Assembly: GCA_963716865.1 (NCBI GenBank)
Contig: CAVQUF010000005.1
Coordinates: forward strand, 372,001 to 436,000
From: AC-32 sp963716865
Lineage (GTDB): Bacteria; Actinomycetota; Thermoleophilia; Gaiellales; Gaiellaceae
Direction: 5' to 3'
DNA length: 64,000 nucleotides
The notes under the pieces were generated by a model, which saw nothing but the letters and a program-made list of their open reading frames with translations, was not told the DNA's origin and made no database searches. The position numbers and the translations under genes are program-made. Every line of letters begins with the position of its first letter. Positions within the stretch are counted from its first letter, which is position 1. Shown piece after piece: positions 40,529 to 49,299 of the stretch.

Positions 40529-41434
40529 CTATGTCAGAGCGAGGATCAACCCCGCGGTCACGACCCAGAGGGCGATGTCGACGAGGATCGGGACGTCGGT
40601 CAGGAGCACCTGCTCGGGCTCCTCGCCGAGATCGTCGCGGTGGACGAGGAGCAGGTACCGAAAGATCCCGAAGATGACGAACGGGATCGTCACCATCAGC
40701 GCCTTCGAGTCGCGCGCGGTGAACGTGTAGAGCGAGTAGGCGATCACTGTCGAGGCCGCGACGACCGAGACGAGCTGGTCGACGAGCTCGAGCGAGTAGC
40801 CCTGCAGCACCGGCCTGCCCGGCGTCTCGCGGGCGCCGACGAGCACGAGTTCCCCGCGCCGCTTGGCGAGCGCGAGGAAGAGCGCGAGCAGGACCGTGCA
40901 CAGCAGGAGCCACGGCGAGATCCGCACGTCCACGGCCTCGGCGCCGGCCGCTGCGCGGATCACGAACAGCCCGGCGATCACGAACACGTCCACGAGCACG
41001 ATGTGCTTGAGCCCGAAGGAGTACGCAACCTGGAGCGCGGCGAAGCCGAGCAGCAGCGCCACCGACGCTAGGCCCAGCCACCCCGCGATCGCCAGCGCAC
41101 CGGCCGCGAGCACGACGGCGAGCGTGAGCGCGGCTCTCACCGAGAGCTCGCCTCGGGCGATCGGCCGCTGCCGCTTGACCGGGTGGAGCCGGTCCTGCTC
41201 GACGTCCCTGACGTCGTTCAGGAGGTACGCGGCGCTCGAGACCGCGCAGTAGGCGACGAACGCGGCGAGCGCCTCGGCCCACCGGACCGGATCGCCGAGC
41301 TGGGCGGCGAAGACGATCCCGGCGAACACGAGCAGGTTCTTCGGCCACTGGCGAGGCCGAAGCGCGGCCACCACAGCGCGCGGAGGCGAGCGGCGGCGCG
41401 GCAGCTCGACGAGCTCGTGAGCGGGAACGCCCAT
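40529..41434 (-). CDS. UbiA-family prenyltransferase, decaprenyl-phosphate phosphoribosyltransferase-like
   Basis: 301 residues, about nine membrane helices. RPRQWPKNLLVFAGIVFA and the Asp motif NDVRDVEQDRLHPVKRQRPIARG, plus YSFGLKHIVLVDVFVIA as the second Asp region, match the actinobacterial DPPR synthase group (Rv3806c). That enzyme moves 5-phosphoribose to decaprenyl phosphate for arabinan precursors. Other UbiA transferases cannot be excluded. Confidence 0.82.
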   Translation of the reverse strand: MGVPAHELVELPRRRSPPRAVVAALRPRQWPKNLLVFAGIVFAAQLGDPVRWAEALAAFVAYCAVSSAAYLLNDVRDVEQDRLHPVKRQRPIARGELSVRAALTLAVVLAAGALAIAGWLGLASVALLLGFAALQVAYSFGLKHIVLVDVFVIAGLFVIRAAAGAEAVDVRISPWLLLCTVLLALFLALAKRRGELVLVGARETPGRPVLQGYSLELVDQLVSVVAASTVIAYSLYTFTARDSKALMVTIPFVIFGIFRYLLLVHRDDLGEEPEQVLLTDVPILVDIALWVVTAGLILALT

Positions 41435-41451
41435 CGCCGGGATTCTGACTC

Positions 41452-42828
41452 CTACTGCGGGTACGTCGGGAGGACGAGCTCGAAACGGCTACCGCTCTCG
41501 CCCGAGCTCTCGAGGGTGATGCGGCCGCCGAGCGCGCCGGCGAGCTCGCTCGCGATCGCGAGGCCGAGGCCGGTGCCGCCGCCGTCACGTGACCAGAACG
41601 GGCGGAAGATGCGCTCCCGCTCGACGGGCGGGATCCCCGGCCCGCTGTCACCGACCACCACCCAGACCCTGGCTTCGACCGCGCTCAGCTCGAGCTCGAT
41701 CCGCCCGCCGTCCGGCGTCCAGCGGAACGCGTTCGAGAGCAGGTTCGAGATGATCTGGAGGACGCGGTCGCCGTCCGAGACGATCACCGGCTTCGCCTTC
41801 ACGGACAGGCGGTAGTCGATCTCCCGCCGCCGCGCCTCCTCGCCGAACGTCGTGTACGCGCGGTCGATCAGCCGTTCCATCTCGACCTCCTCGTGGAGAA
41901 CAGTGAACCGGTGCGCGTCGAGCTTCGCGAGGTCGAGCACGTCGCCGACGAGCCGCTCGAGCCGCCGGGCCTCGGCCGCGATCACGGTCAGCGACGCCGT
42001 CCGCATCTCCTCGTCAGTGACGACGCCCTCGCGCAGCGCCTCGACGTGCCCGCGGATCGCCGTGAGCGGCGTCCGCAGCTCGTGCGAGACGCTCATCAGG
42101 AAGCCGCGCTCGAGCTCCTCGGCCTCCGAGAGCCTGACTGCCATCCGCCGGAAGCTCTCCGCGAGGTCGCCGATCTCCCCGCCGCCACGCACCTCCGGCA
42201 CGTCGACGTCGTAGCTGCCGCGCGCGATCTTGTCAGCCGCCCGCGAGAGATCGAGCACCGGCTCGGTGATCCGCCGCGAGAGGTAGACGCCGAGGCCGGC
42301 CGCGACCGCGACGCCCGCCGCGAACGCGAGCAGGAGCCGCTCGACCAGCGCAAGCCAGTGCTGCTGGAGAACGGTCTTCGGCTTCGCCAGGACGATCACG
42401 CCGAACGTCTGCTGGCCGACCTTGAGCGGGCGCGCCACCGCGAGGAACGTTTCCCCCGTGCCGGGCGGTGTGAACCGGAAACGCGTGTACGGCTGCGTCC
42501 GCGCCTTCGGGGGAACGGCACTCGGAGGCAGCTTCCTCCGGAAGGCCGGCTTCTGGCCCGGGAACAGATCGATACCCGTGTAGTAGATCCGGTCACCCGT
42601 CGCACGCTCGAGCCTGGCCGCGGAGAGGCGCTTGAATCCGGCCTGGCTCGCGTAGATCTCCGTCAGTCCCTTCGCTTCCCGCGCGAGCTCGCCGTAGGCC
42701 TGCGCCCGCGCGCGGTTCTCCGCGTAGCCGCGGAACAGCCGCAGCGCGATCGCCGCCGAGACCAGCCCGGCCACCACCACGCCGAGCAGGAAGAACGCCG
42801 GGAGCTGGAAGCGCAGCGACCGGAGCAT
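41452..42828 (-). CDS. Sensor histidine kinase
   Basis: 458 residues: membrane helix (10-30), an extracytoplasmic sensor region of about 130 residues, second helix (163-183), HAMP (SRRITEPVLDLSRAADKI), HisKA with H249 in SVSHELRTPLTAI, and HATPase with NLLSNAFRW, GDSGPGIP and GTGLGLAIA. It forms a two-gene operon with the response regulator 13 bp upstream (42842). Signal unknown. Confidence 0.93.
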   Translation of the reverse strand: MLRSLRFQLPAFFLLGVVVAGLVSAAIALRLFRGYAENRARAQAYGELAREAKGLTEIYASQAGFKRLSAARLERATGDRIYYTGIDLFPGQKPAFRRKLPPSAVPPKARTQPYTRFRFTPPGTGETFLAVARPLKVGQQTFGVIVLAKPKTVLQQHWLALVERLLLAFAAGVAVAAGLGVYLSRRITEPVLDLSRAADKIARGSYDVDVPEVRGGGEIGDLAESFRRMAVRLSEAEELERGFLMSVSHELRTPLTAIRGHVEALREGVVTDEEMRTASLTVIAAEARRLERLVGDVLDLAKLDAHRFTVLHEEVEMERLIDRAYTTFGEEARRREIDYRLSVKAKPVIVSDGDRVLQIISNLLSNAFRWTPDGGRIELELSAVEARVWVVVGDSGPGIPPVERERIFRPFWSRDGGGTGLGLAIASELAGALGGRITLESSGESGSRFELVLPTYPQ

Positions 42829-42841
42829 GGCTCCGGCGGTT

Positions 42842-43549
42842 TTAGGCGCTCACGGCCGTATCCCTTGCGGGAGCGACCTTGTAGCCGACTCCCCAGACGG
42901 TGACGATCGGCGAAGCGTCACCGAGCTTGCGCCGGATCTGCCGGACGTGCACGTCGACGGTGCGAGTGTCGCCCGCGAAGGTGTAGCCCCAGACCCGCTC
43001 GAGCAGCTGGTCGCGCGTGAGCACGATCCCGCGGTGGTCGAGCAGCTCCCAGAGGAGGTCGAACTCCTTGGGCGCGAGCTGGATCTCTTCTTCGCCGACG
43101 CGCACCTCGCGGCGACCCGCGTCGATCTGAAGGTCGCCATGGGTGATCTGCTTCGTCTCCAGCTCGCGCCGCTCCGGAACCGACCGGCGCAGGATCGACT
43201 TCACCCGGGCGACCAGCTCGCGCGGGTTGAACGGCTTCGTCAGGTAGTCGTCGGCGCCGACCTCGAGCCCGATGATCTTGTCCACGTCCTCGTCGCGCGC
43301 GGTCAGCATCAGGATCGGGATGTCCGAGCTCCGGCGGATGCGGCGGCAAACCTCGATCCCGTCGATGTCGGGCAGCATCAGGTCGAGCACGACCAGGTCG
43401 GGACGCTCGTCCGCAACGCCTTCGAGGGCCTCCTGCCCGGTCCCGACGGTGCGGATCTTGTAGCCGGCGTTCTTCAGGTAGAGCGCGACGAAGGAGGCGA
43501 TTGACGTCTCGTCTTCGACAACCAGCACCGTCTGCACTTTGGTTGCCAT
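42842..43549 (-). CDS. OmpR-family response regulator
   Basis: 235 residues. Intact receiver (VVEDE; phospho-acceptor D56 in DLVVLDLMLPD; LTARD; YLTKPF) and a winged-helix effector domain (RTVDVHVRQIRRKL, WGVGYKV). Partner of the kinase at 41452. A candidate to bind 11-bp direct repeats such as those at 27632. Confidence 0.94.
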   Translation of the reverse strand: MATKVQTVLVVEDETSIASFVALYLKNAGYKIRTVGTGQEALEGVADERPDLVVLDLMLPDIDGIEVCRRIRRSSDIPILMLTARDEDVDKIIGLEVGADDYLTKPFNPRELVARVKSILRRSVPERRELETKQITHGDLQIDAGRREVRVGEEEIQLAPKEFDLLWELLDHRGIVLTRDQLLERVWGYTFAGDTRTVDVHVRQIRRKLGDASPIVTVWGVGYKVAPARDTAVSA

Positions 43550-43574
43550 CGCCTCAGGATGCCAGAGACGGCCG

Positions 43575-44060
43575 TCAGCGCTTGGTCTTCGTCGTTCCGA
43601 GCGGGAACGTCGTCGGAACGTCCGGCACCGACTCGTAGGGCAGGTTGTCGAACGACATCACGCCGTCGGGCAGGCCGTTCTCGCCCGTGCCGTCAACCGT
43701 CACCGTGCCGCGGCCTACCGCAGACATGAAGATCCCGCTCCCCTGGACGAAGACCGTGTAGCGGCCGTTGAGCGCCCGGAACGAGAGCTTCTTCCCGGTG
43801 CAGACCATCGTGTGCGCGTTGAGTGGCTTAAGCGACTTGCAGTGCCGGTACTGGGGCGCCTGCCCGTCGAGCAGGTTCTGATCCCGGATCCGCACCTTGC
43901 CGTTGGCAAGCCGCCCGACGGTCGTGCCCTTGAACGTGACTGTGATCTTGCCCCGGGCGCGCTGGACCGAGAGCGTGCCGTCGGCACCCTTCCCGGCCGG
44001 AGCAGCCGCGGGTAGCGCAAGCGCGGCGCCTAGTACGACAGCGAGAAACGTCCACCCCAT
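43575..44060 (-). CDS. Secreted protein of unknown function
   Basis: 161 residues: a signal peptide (GWTFLAVVLGAALALPAAAPA) and a mature domain rich in short beta-strand-like segments (GKITVTFKGTTVGRL, GRYTVFVQGSGIFMSA, GTVTVDG), with two Cys. No family recognised. The ATG at 44060 is favoured by a GATACT hexamer 7 nt upstream (AGTATC on plus, 44068-44073); an in-frame ATG at 44096 would lengthen the N-region by 12 residues. The two-component operon lies 25 bp downstream. Confidence 0.65.
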   Translation of the reverse strand: MGWTFLAVVLGAALALPAAAPAGKGADGTLSVQRARGKITVTFKGTTVGRLANGKVRIRDQNLLDGQAPQYRHCKSLKPLNAHTMVCTGKKLSFRALNGRYTVFVQGSGIFMSAVGRGTVTVDGTGENGLPDGVMSFDNLPYESVPDVPTTFPLGTTKTKR

Positions 44061-44140
44061 GGATCGGAGTATCTGGCGCACGGGTGAATGCGCCATAAAC
44101 GGCCTGTTAGGAAAACGTAAAGCCAGAAACGGCGGCGGCT

Positions 44141-45001
44141 CTAGCTCGGCGGCTCGTACTCGTAGAAGCCGCGGCCGCTCTTGCGGCCGAGCTGGCCGGC
44201 GTCCCGCATCTCGACCAGCCGTTGCGGCGGGGCCATCCGCCCCTCCCCGAGCGCGGCGTGCAGCGCCTCCGAGGCGTGGACGTGGACGTCGACTCCGATC
44301 AGGTCGATCAACGCACACGGCCCGATCGGCCAGTTCGCGCCGAAGCGCATCGCCCGGTCGACGTCGTCGGGCGTGACCCGAGCCTCGTCTAGGACACGGA
44401 CGCAGTCGTTCAGGAGCGGGATCAGGATCCGGTTGACGATGAAGCCCGGCGTGTCGTTGCAGGCGACGGGCTCCTTGCCGATCCGTTGGGCAAACGTGTA
44501 CGCGGCGTCGAAGGCCTCGTCGCTCGTATGAGCGGTGCGGACGACCTCGACGAGCGGCAGCACCGGCGCCGGGTTGAAGAAGTGCATGCCGACGATCCGC
44601 TCCTGGTGCTTCGCGGCGTCGGCGATCTGGGTGACGGAGAGCGCCGAGGTGTTCGTCGCGAGAATCGCCTCGGGCGCGACGATCGAGTCGAGCTCGGAGA
44701 AGAGGCTCCGCTTGACGTCGAGATCCTCGAAGGCGGCCTCGATCACGAGCCCGCACGACGCGAGCTCGGCCAGGTCGGTGACTAGGGAGAGCCGCCCGAG
44801 CGCGGCGTCCTTCTCCTCGGCCGTCATGCGGCCCTTGTCGACTCCGCGCGAGAGGTAGTGATCGATCCGAGCGCGGGCGGCGTCGCCAAGCTCCGGCTCG
44901 ACCTCGCGGCCCACCACCTCGAGGCCCGCCTGGAGGCAGACTTGCGCGATTCCGGCGCCCATGGTGCCGAGCCCGACCACGCCGACGCGAGCAATCTCCA
45001 C
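44141..45001 (-). CDS. 3-hydroxybutyryl-CoA dehydrogenase
   Basis: 286 residues. N-terminal NAD loop VGVVGLGTMGAGIAQVC, then VIEAAFEDLDVKRSLF, ATNTSALSVTQI, GMHFFNPAPVLPLVEVV (catalytic His and motif) and CNDTPGFIVNRI. It oxidises 3-hydroxyacyl-CoA to 3-oxoacyl-CoA (or the reverse). A thiolase gene lies upstream on the same strand, so the two form part of short-chain acyl-CoA or butyrate/PHB metabolism. The GTG is 8 nt from TAGGAT (ATCCTA on plus, 45010-45015), so it may be transcribed separately. Confidence 0.92.
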   Translation of the reverse strand: MEIARVGVVGLGTMGAGIAQVCLQAGLEVVGREVEPELGDAARARIDHYLSRGVDKGRMTAEEKDAALGRLSLVTDLAELASCGLVIEAAFEDLDVKRSLFSELDSIVAPEAILATNTSALSVTQIADAAKHQERIVGMHFFNPAPVLPLVEVVRTAHTSDEAFDAAYTFAQRIGKEPVACNDTPGFIVNRILIPLLNDCVRVLDEARVTPDDVDRAMRFGANWPIGPCALIDLIGVDVHVHASEALHAALGEGRMAPPQRLVEMRDAGQLGRKSGRGFYEYEPPS

Positions 45002-45023
45002 CGCCGGCGATCCTATGGTTTCC

Positions 45024-45080
45024 GGTTCACGCGTACGCGTGAACCCGTTTCCCCCGGGGGCCTTCGGCCCTTGCCCCCGG
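45024..45080. repeat. Palindrome plus GC hairpin (twin-hairpin look-alike)
   Basis: 45024-45045 is a perfect 22-bp palindrome with arms GGTTCACGCGT/ACGCGTGAACC. It is followed by an 8-bp stem CCGGGGGC (45054-45061) / GCCCCCGG (45073-45080) with an 11-nt loop. Same order and size as the twin-hairpin repeats but different sequence. It can terminate the thiolase transcript. Confidence 0.5.
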
Positions 45081-45108
45081 CTTTGAGGGTAGCGGGGAAA
45101 TCGTCACA

Positions 45109-45143
45109 GGTGTGTGTCGTGCTCGTGCCGGATGTGTGACTTC
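45109..45143. repeat. Dispersed intergenic element, related copy
   Basis: GGTGTGTGTCGTG, CGTGCCGGATG and TGTGACTTCTGG follow each other here and line up with 38083-38120 (GTGTCTGTCAC, GTGCCGGGAG, GTGACTTCTT). Similarity is partial, so relationship is tentative. Confidence 0.35.
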
Positions 45144-45164
45144 TGGCGGCCGCCGGCCGCGAGC

Positions 45165-46310
45165 CTAGACGCGCTCGATCACCGCGGCGATCGCCTGGCC
45201 GAAGCCGATGCACATCGTCGCAAGGCCGTAGCGCGCATCGCGGCGCTCGAGCTCGTTGAGCAGCGTGGCAGTGATCCGTGCGCCCGTCGCACCGAGCGGA
45301 TGGCCCAGCGAGATCCCCCCTCCGTTCGGGTTGACGTCGCCCGCCCGCTCTTCCAGGCCGGCGTCCCGCATGAACTGCAGCGCGACCGACGCGAACGCCT
45401 CGTTCACCTCGATCACGCCCACGTCGTCCCAGCCGATCCCGGCCCGTGCCAGGGCCCGCTCGGACGCCTGCGGATTCCCGTGCAGCATCAGCCGGGGATC
45501 GACGCCCGCGAGCCCGAACGACACGAACCGTGCCCGCGGCTCGAGGCCGAGCCGCGAGCACGCCGCCTCGCTCGCGACCAGCACCGCCGCCGCGCCGTCG
45601 CAGATCTGGCTCGAGTTGCCCGCGGTCACCCGCCCCTCCGGAAGAAACGCCGGCTTCAACCCGGCGAGCGCCTCCTGCGAGGTGTCGGCCCGCGGGGTCT
45701 CGTCCACTGCGAAGAGCGTCCCCACGTGCGGGTTCGTCACCTCGACCGGAACGATCTCGTTCTCGAAGCGCCCATCGTCGATCGCCGCGAGCGCACGGCG
45801 GTGCGACTCGTACGCGTACGCATCGAGCTGCTCGCGCGAGAAACCCCACTCATCCGCGATCAGCTCGGCCGAGATCCCCTGCGGCACGATCTCCCAGCGG
45901 TCGAGCAGCCGGTCCGAGAGGTCTCCCCCGCTCGAGCCCATCGGCACCCGAGACATCGACTCCACGCCCGCCGAGACGACGAGGTCGAGCTGCCGCGACC
46001 AGACCGCCGCGGCCGCGTTGAAGTTGCACTGCATCGAGGAGCCGCACTGCCGGTCGACCGTCGTCCCCGGCACCGAGTCCGGCCAGCCCGCGACGAGCGG
46101 GGCCATCCGCCCGATGTTCCACCCCTGCTCCCCGACCTGTGAGACGCAACCCATCTGGACGTCCTCGACCTCGGCCGGATCGAGGTTGTTGCGGGCGACC
46201 AGGCCGTTCAGCGCCTGGCCCGCGAGCTCGTCCGCCCGCAGGCTGGCGAGCGTTCCGTTGCGCTTGCCGATCGGCGACCGCACCGCATCGACGATCAGCG
46301 CATCAGCCAT
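45165..46310 (-). CDS. Acetyl-CoA acetyltransferase (thiolase)
   Basis: 381 residues. Acyl-enzyme Cys89 in VDRQCGSSMQCNF, NVNPNGGGISLGHPLGATGAR with the catalytic His, and the C-terminal second Cys site, which here reads ATMCIGFGQAIA (C-x-G-F-G rather than the common C-x-G-G-G). It condenses or cleaves acetyl-CoA units. Its ATG overlaps the end of the cyclase-fusion gene by 8 nt. Confidence 0.92.
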   Translation of the reverse strand: MADALIVDAVRSPIGKRNGTLASLRADELAGQALNGLVARNNLDPAEVEDVQMGCVSQVGEQGWNIGRMAPLVAGWPDSVPGTTVDRQCGSSMQCNFNAAAAVWSRQLDLVVSAGVESMSRVPMGSSGGDLSDRLLDRWEIVPQGISAELIADEWGFSREQLDAYAYESHRRALAAIDDGRFENEIVPVEVTNPHVGTLFAVDETPRADTSQEALAGLKPAFLPEGRVTAGNSSQICDGAAAVLVASEAACSRLGLEPRARFVSFGLAGVDPRLMLHGNPQASERALARAGIGWDDVGVIEVNEAFASVALQFMRDAGLEERAGDVNPNGGGISLGHPLGATGARITATLLNELERRDARYGLATMCIGFGQAIAAVIERV

Positions 46311-47643
46311 CGACCACAGCGTACAGCCGCCATTCGCCCGGAACGCCCTTCAGCTCCCGCTCGCCGCGGTCCTCGAACTCGATCCCCGAGCCGGCGACGA
46401 GATCCTTGACCGTCGACGAGACGACGACCTCTCCGGGCTGCGCCGCTTCGGCGATACGCGCTCCGGTGTGCACCGCGATTCCGCTCAGCTTGCCGTCCAG
46501 CCGCTCGCATTCGCCCGTGTGAACCCCGGCACGGAGCTCGAGCTCGATCTCGCCGAGGTCGGACCGGATCGTGCACGCACATTGGATCGCCCGCCCCGGG
46601 CCGTCGAACGCGGCCAGGAACCCGTCGCCCGCCACGTCCAGCTCTTCTCCGCGGAACTCGGCGAGCCGACGGCGCACGTGCGTGTGATGCGTCCGCAGCA
46701 GATCGCGCCAGGCACGGTCGCCGAGCTCGGCCGCGCGCTCGCTCGAGCCGACGATGTCCGTGAAGAGGATCGTCGCGAGCACGCGATCGGGCTCCGACGC
46801 GCGTCCGACCCGCTCGACGAACCGCTTGATCGCCGCGATCGAGGCCCCGTGCGTCCTGTCGTCGACCCACGTGTAGATGCCACGCATGTGCGGAAGCTCG
46901 ACGAGCTCGCACTTCGACACGCGATCGGCGACGTACTCCGCCGGGCCGCGCTCTTCCGGCTTGAACAACACCATGGTCGGCACGCGGACAGCGCCGAGGA
47001 CGTCGGCGACATCGGAGTCGCGCATCGCCCGAAAGAGAGAGACGGCGGCACCGGGGCTCATCCCTCGGCGCATGTGCATCACGAACCAGTCGACGAACTC
47101 CGGGTCGTCGGCCGCGTCGGGCGCCCAGTCCTGAACCAGCTCCTCGAAGAAGTCGCGGCGGCCCCAGCGCTCACCGACGTCCGTGAGCTGCCGCCTCCAC
47201 TCCTCGTCGCTCGGCGCCCAGGGGTAGTCCGCCGTTTGCCGGCCCCTGATCCAGGGCTCGAGGAGCACGAGCCCGCTCGTGCGCTCCGGGTAGGTCGCCG
47301 CGAAGAGAATCGCCAGTCGCGCGCTCTCGAGGCTGGCCCAGAACACCGCGCGCTGCGACCCGGCCGCGTCCATCACCGCGCCGAGGTCGTCCATCCGCGC
47401 CTCGAGGGTTGCGGCTTCGCGCATCCGGTCCGAGAGTCCCGTGCCGCGCTTATCCAGCATGAGTACACGGCCTGCCTCGGCGAGGCCGGTCACGTGGCGT
47501 TCGAGCAGCGGGTGCTCCCACATCGAGAGCAGCTCGCCGGAAAGCCCACGCGCGAAGACGATGTCGGTCGGACCCTCGCCCACGACCTGGTAGGCGATCG
47601 CGACATCGCCGCTTCGTGCGTACTGAACGTCGGGAATCTCCAC
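46303..47643 (-). CDS. Alpha/beta-hydrolase-like domain fused to class III nucleotide cyclase
   Basis: 446 residues. Residues 1-270 are an alpha/beta-hydrolase domain in which the nucleophile elbow reads FWASLES: Ser104 remains but the G-x-S-x-G glycines are gone, and the usual catalytic His site reads HMRGIYTW. It is probably a non-catalytic sensor. Residues about 285-446 are a class III cyclase: metal Asp296 (FTDIVGSS) and Asp340 (AGDGF), with Asp336 in place of the purine-specifying Lys and His392 in place of Asn while Arg396 is kept. Related fusions such as Rv1900c make cAMP. Product here uncertain. GTG start; coupled to thiolase. Confidence 0.85.
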   Translation of the reverse strand: MEIPDVQYARSGDVAIAYQVVGEGPTDIVFARGLSGELLSMWEHPLLERHVTGLAEAGRVLMLDKRGTGLSDRMREAATLEARMDDLGAVMDAAGSQRAVFWASLESARLAILFAATYPERTSGLVLLEPWIRGRQTADYPWAPSDEEWRRQLTDVGERWGRRDFFEELVQDWAPDAADDPEFVDWFVMHMRRGMSPGAAVSLFRAMRDSDVADVLGAVRVPTMVLFKPEERGPAEYVADRVSKCELVELPHMRGIYTWVDDRTHGASIAAIKRFVERVGRASEPDRVLATILFTDIVGSSERAAELGDRAWRDLLRTHHTHVRRRLAEFRGEELDVAGDGFLAAFDGPGRAIQCACTIRSDLGEIELELRAGVHTGECERLDGKLSGIAVHTGARIAEAAQPGEVVVSSTVKDLVAGSGIEFEDRGERELKGVPGEWRLYAVVDG

Positions 47644-47671
47644 GAGCGAATCCTCGCACTAGACTCACGGC

Positions 47672-49099
47672 GTGGCGACGACCCTCACGGAGCGCAAGCT
47701 CCTCGTCGGCGGCGAGTGGATCGAGACCGGCGACTGGCTCGACGTGCGCTCGCCCTACTCGGGCGAGGTCGTGGGGCGGGTCGCCAAGGCAGGCGCGGCC
47801 GAGACGAAGCAGGCGATCGACGCCGCCGAGCGCGCGATGCGCGAGCCGCTGCCCGCTCACAAGCGCGCGGAGATCCTCGTCCGCGTGGTGATGGCGCTCG
47901 GCCGCCGCCACGACGAGGTCGCCCGCCTGATCTCGGACGAGGCGGGCAAGCCGATGAAGGCGGCCCGGGTCGAGGCGACCCGCGCGATGTCGACCTACAC
48001 GTTCGCGGCCGTCGAAGCGCGCAAGCTCGCGGGCGAGATGGTGCCGATGGACGCGGCCCAGGCCGGCGAGGGAAAGCTCGCCTTCACGCTCCGCCAGCCG
48101 ATCGGGATCGTCGCCGCGATCTCGCCGTTCAACTTCCCGCTCAACCTCGTCGCGCACAAGCTCGCGCCGGCGTTCGCGGCGGGCTGCGCGGTCGTGCTCA
48201 AGCCTGCGGGCCACACGCCTCTCTCGGCGCTGCTCCTGGCCGAGCTGGAGGAGGAGGCGGGCCTGCCGCCGGGCTGGCTCAACGTGGTCGTCGGCCCGTC
48301 GTCGGAGATCGGGGACGTCCTGGTCGAGGACGAGCGCGTGAAGGCGATCTCGTTCACGGGCTCGGGACCGGTCGGCTGGGGCCTCAAGGAGCGCGCGCCG
48401 AAGAAGCGAGTCAACCTCGAGCTCGGGAACGCGACCCCGGTGATCGTCGCCGCGGACGCCGACCTCGACGCGGCCGCGACCGCGATGGCCGCGAACAGCT
48501 TCTCGTTCGCCGGCCAGAGCTGCATCTCGGTGCAGCGGATCTACGTCGAGCGCCCCGCGTACGACGCGTTCGTCGAGCGCTTCGTGCCGAAGGTCGAGGC
48601 GCTCGTCGTCGGCGACCCGGCCGACGAGGAGACCGACGTCGGCCCGGTGATCGACGAGGACGCGAAGACGCGGATCCTCGAGTGGATCGAGCAGGCCCGC
48701 GCGGGTGAGGCGGAGGTCCTCGCGGGCGGCGACGAGCAGGACGGCCTGATCAAGCCGACGGTGATCGCCGGCGCCGCGCCCGACCTGAACGTGAGCTGCG
48801 AGGAGGTCTTCGGCCCGGTGGTGACGGTGAACGCCGTCGACTCGCTGGACGAGGCGATCGCGCTCGCCAACTCCACGCGCTTCGGGCTCCAGGCCGGCAT
48901 CTACACGAGCGCGATCGGAACGGCGCTGCGCGCGGCGCGCGAGCTCGAGTTCGGCGGCGTGACCGTGAACGAGGCGCCGACGTTCCGCACCGACCAGATG
49001 CCGTACGGCGGCGTGAAGGACTCGGGCAACACGCGCGAGGGCCCGGCCTACGCCGTCCGCGAGCTGACCGAAGAGCGGCTCGTCGTCCTCCAGCTTTGA
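47672..49099 (+). CDS. NAD(P)-dependent aldehyde dehydrogenase
   Basis: 475 residues. Catalytic Cys284 (FAGQSCISVQR) and general base Glu250 (LELGNATP), plus SPFNFPLNLVAHKLAPA, KPAGHTPLSA, FTGSGPVGWGL and EEVFGPVV are canonical. The substrate is unknown; sequence style is near SSADH/lactaldehyde-type enzymes. The GTG is 6 nt after TAGACT (47660-47665) with no Shine-Dalgarno, hence leaderless. Followed 13 bp later by a small membrane protein gene. Confidence 0.92.
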   Translation: MATTLTERKLLVGGEWIETGDWLDVRSPYSGEVVGRVAKAGAAETKQAIDAAERAMREPLPAHKRAEILVRVVMALGRRHDEVARLISDEAGKPMKAARVEATRAMSTYTFAAVEARKLAGEMVPMDAAQAGEGKLAFTLRQPIGIVAAISPFNFPLNLVAHKLAPAFAAGCAVVLKPAGHTPLSALLLAELEEEAGLPPGWLNVVVGPSSEIGDVLVEDERVKAISFTGSGPVGWGLKERAPKKRVNLELGNATPVIVAADADLDAAATAMAANSFSFAGQSCISVQRIYVERPAYDAFVERFVPKVEALVVGDPADEETDVGPVIDEDAKTRILEWIEQARAGEAEVLAGGDEQDGLIKPTVIAGAAPDLNVSCEEVFGPVVTVNAVDSLDEAIALANSTRFGLQAGIYTSAIGTALRAARELEFGGVTVNEAPTFRTDQMPYGGVKDSGNTREGPAYAVRELTEERLVVLQL

Positions 49100-49112
49100 G
49101 GGGCGGAGCGGC

Positions 49113-49265
49113 GTGATCGGGCTCGCGATCGCGATCATCGTGATCGGGGTCGCCTTCGGGATCGTGTGGCCCTGGATCGGAATCGTGATCGGGCTCGCGG
49201 GCCTCGTGCTGCTCGTCGCGCTCCTCGCCCGATCCGGCCGCCGCGTGCCTGGACCCGGGCTCTGA
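49113..49265 (+). CDS. Small two-helix membrane protein
   Basis: 50 residues: two hydrophobic segments (IGLAIAIIVIGVAFGIVW and IGIVIGLAGLVLLVALLA) with a short turn, then a basic tail (RSGRRVPGPGL). GTG start with GGGGCGGAG just upstream, 13 bp after the aldehyde dehydrogenase stop. Conserved-looking composition but no known function. Confidence 0.6.
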   Translation: MIGLAIAIIVIGVAFGIVWPWIGIVIGLAGLVLLVALLARSGRRVPGPGL

Positions 49266-49299
49266 GCCCGCCACCGCCGTTGCTAGACTCGCGCCTCGC

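Noticed and set aside
45256..48708. An 1150-codon plus-strand frame across thiolase, cyclase and into the aldehyde dehydrogenase
   Set aside because: It crosses three well-supported genes in wrong frames and shows no family motif.
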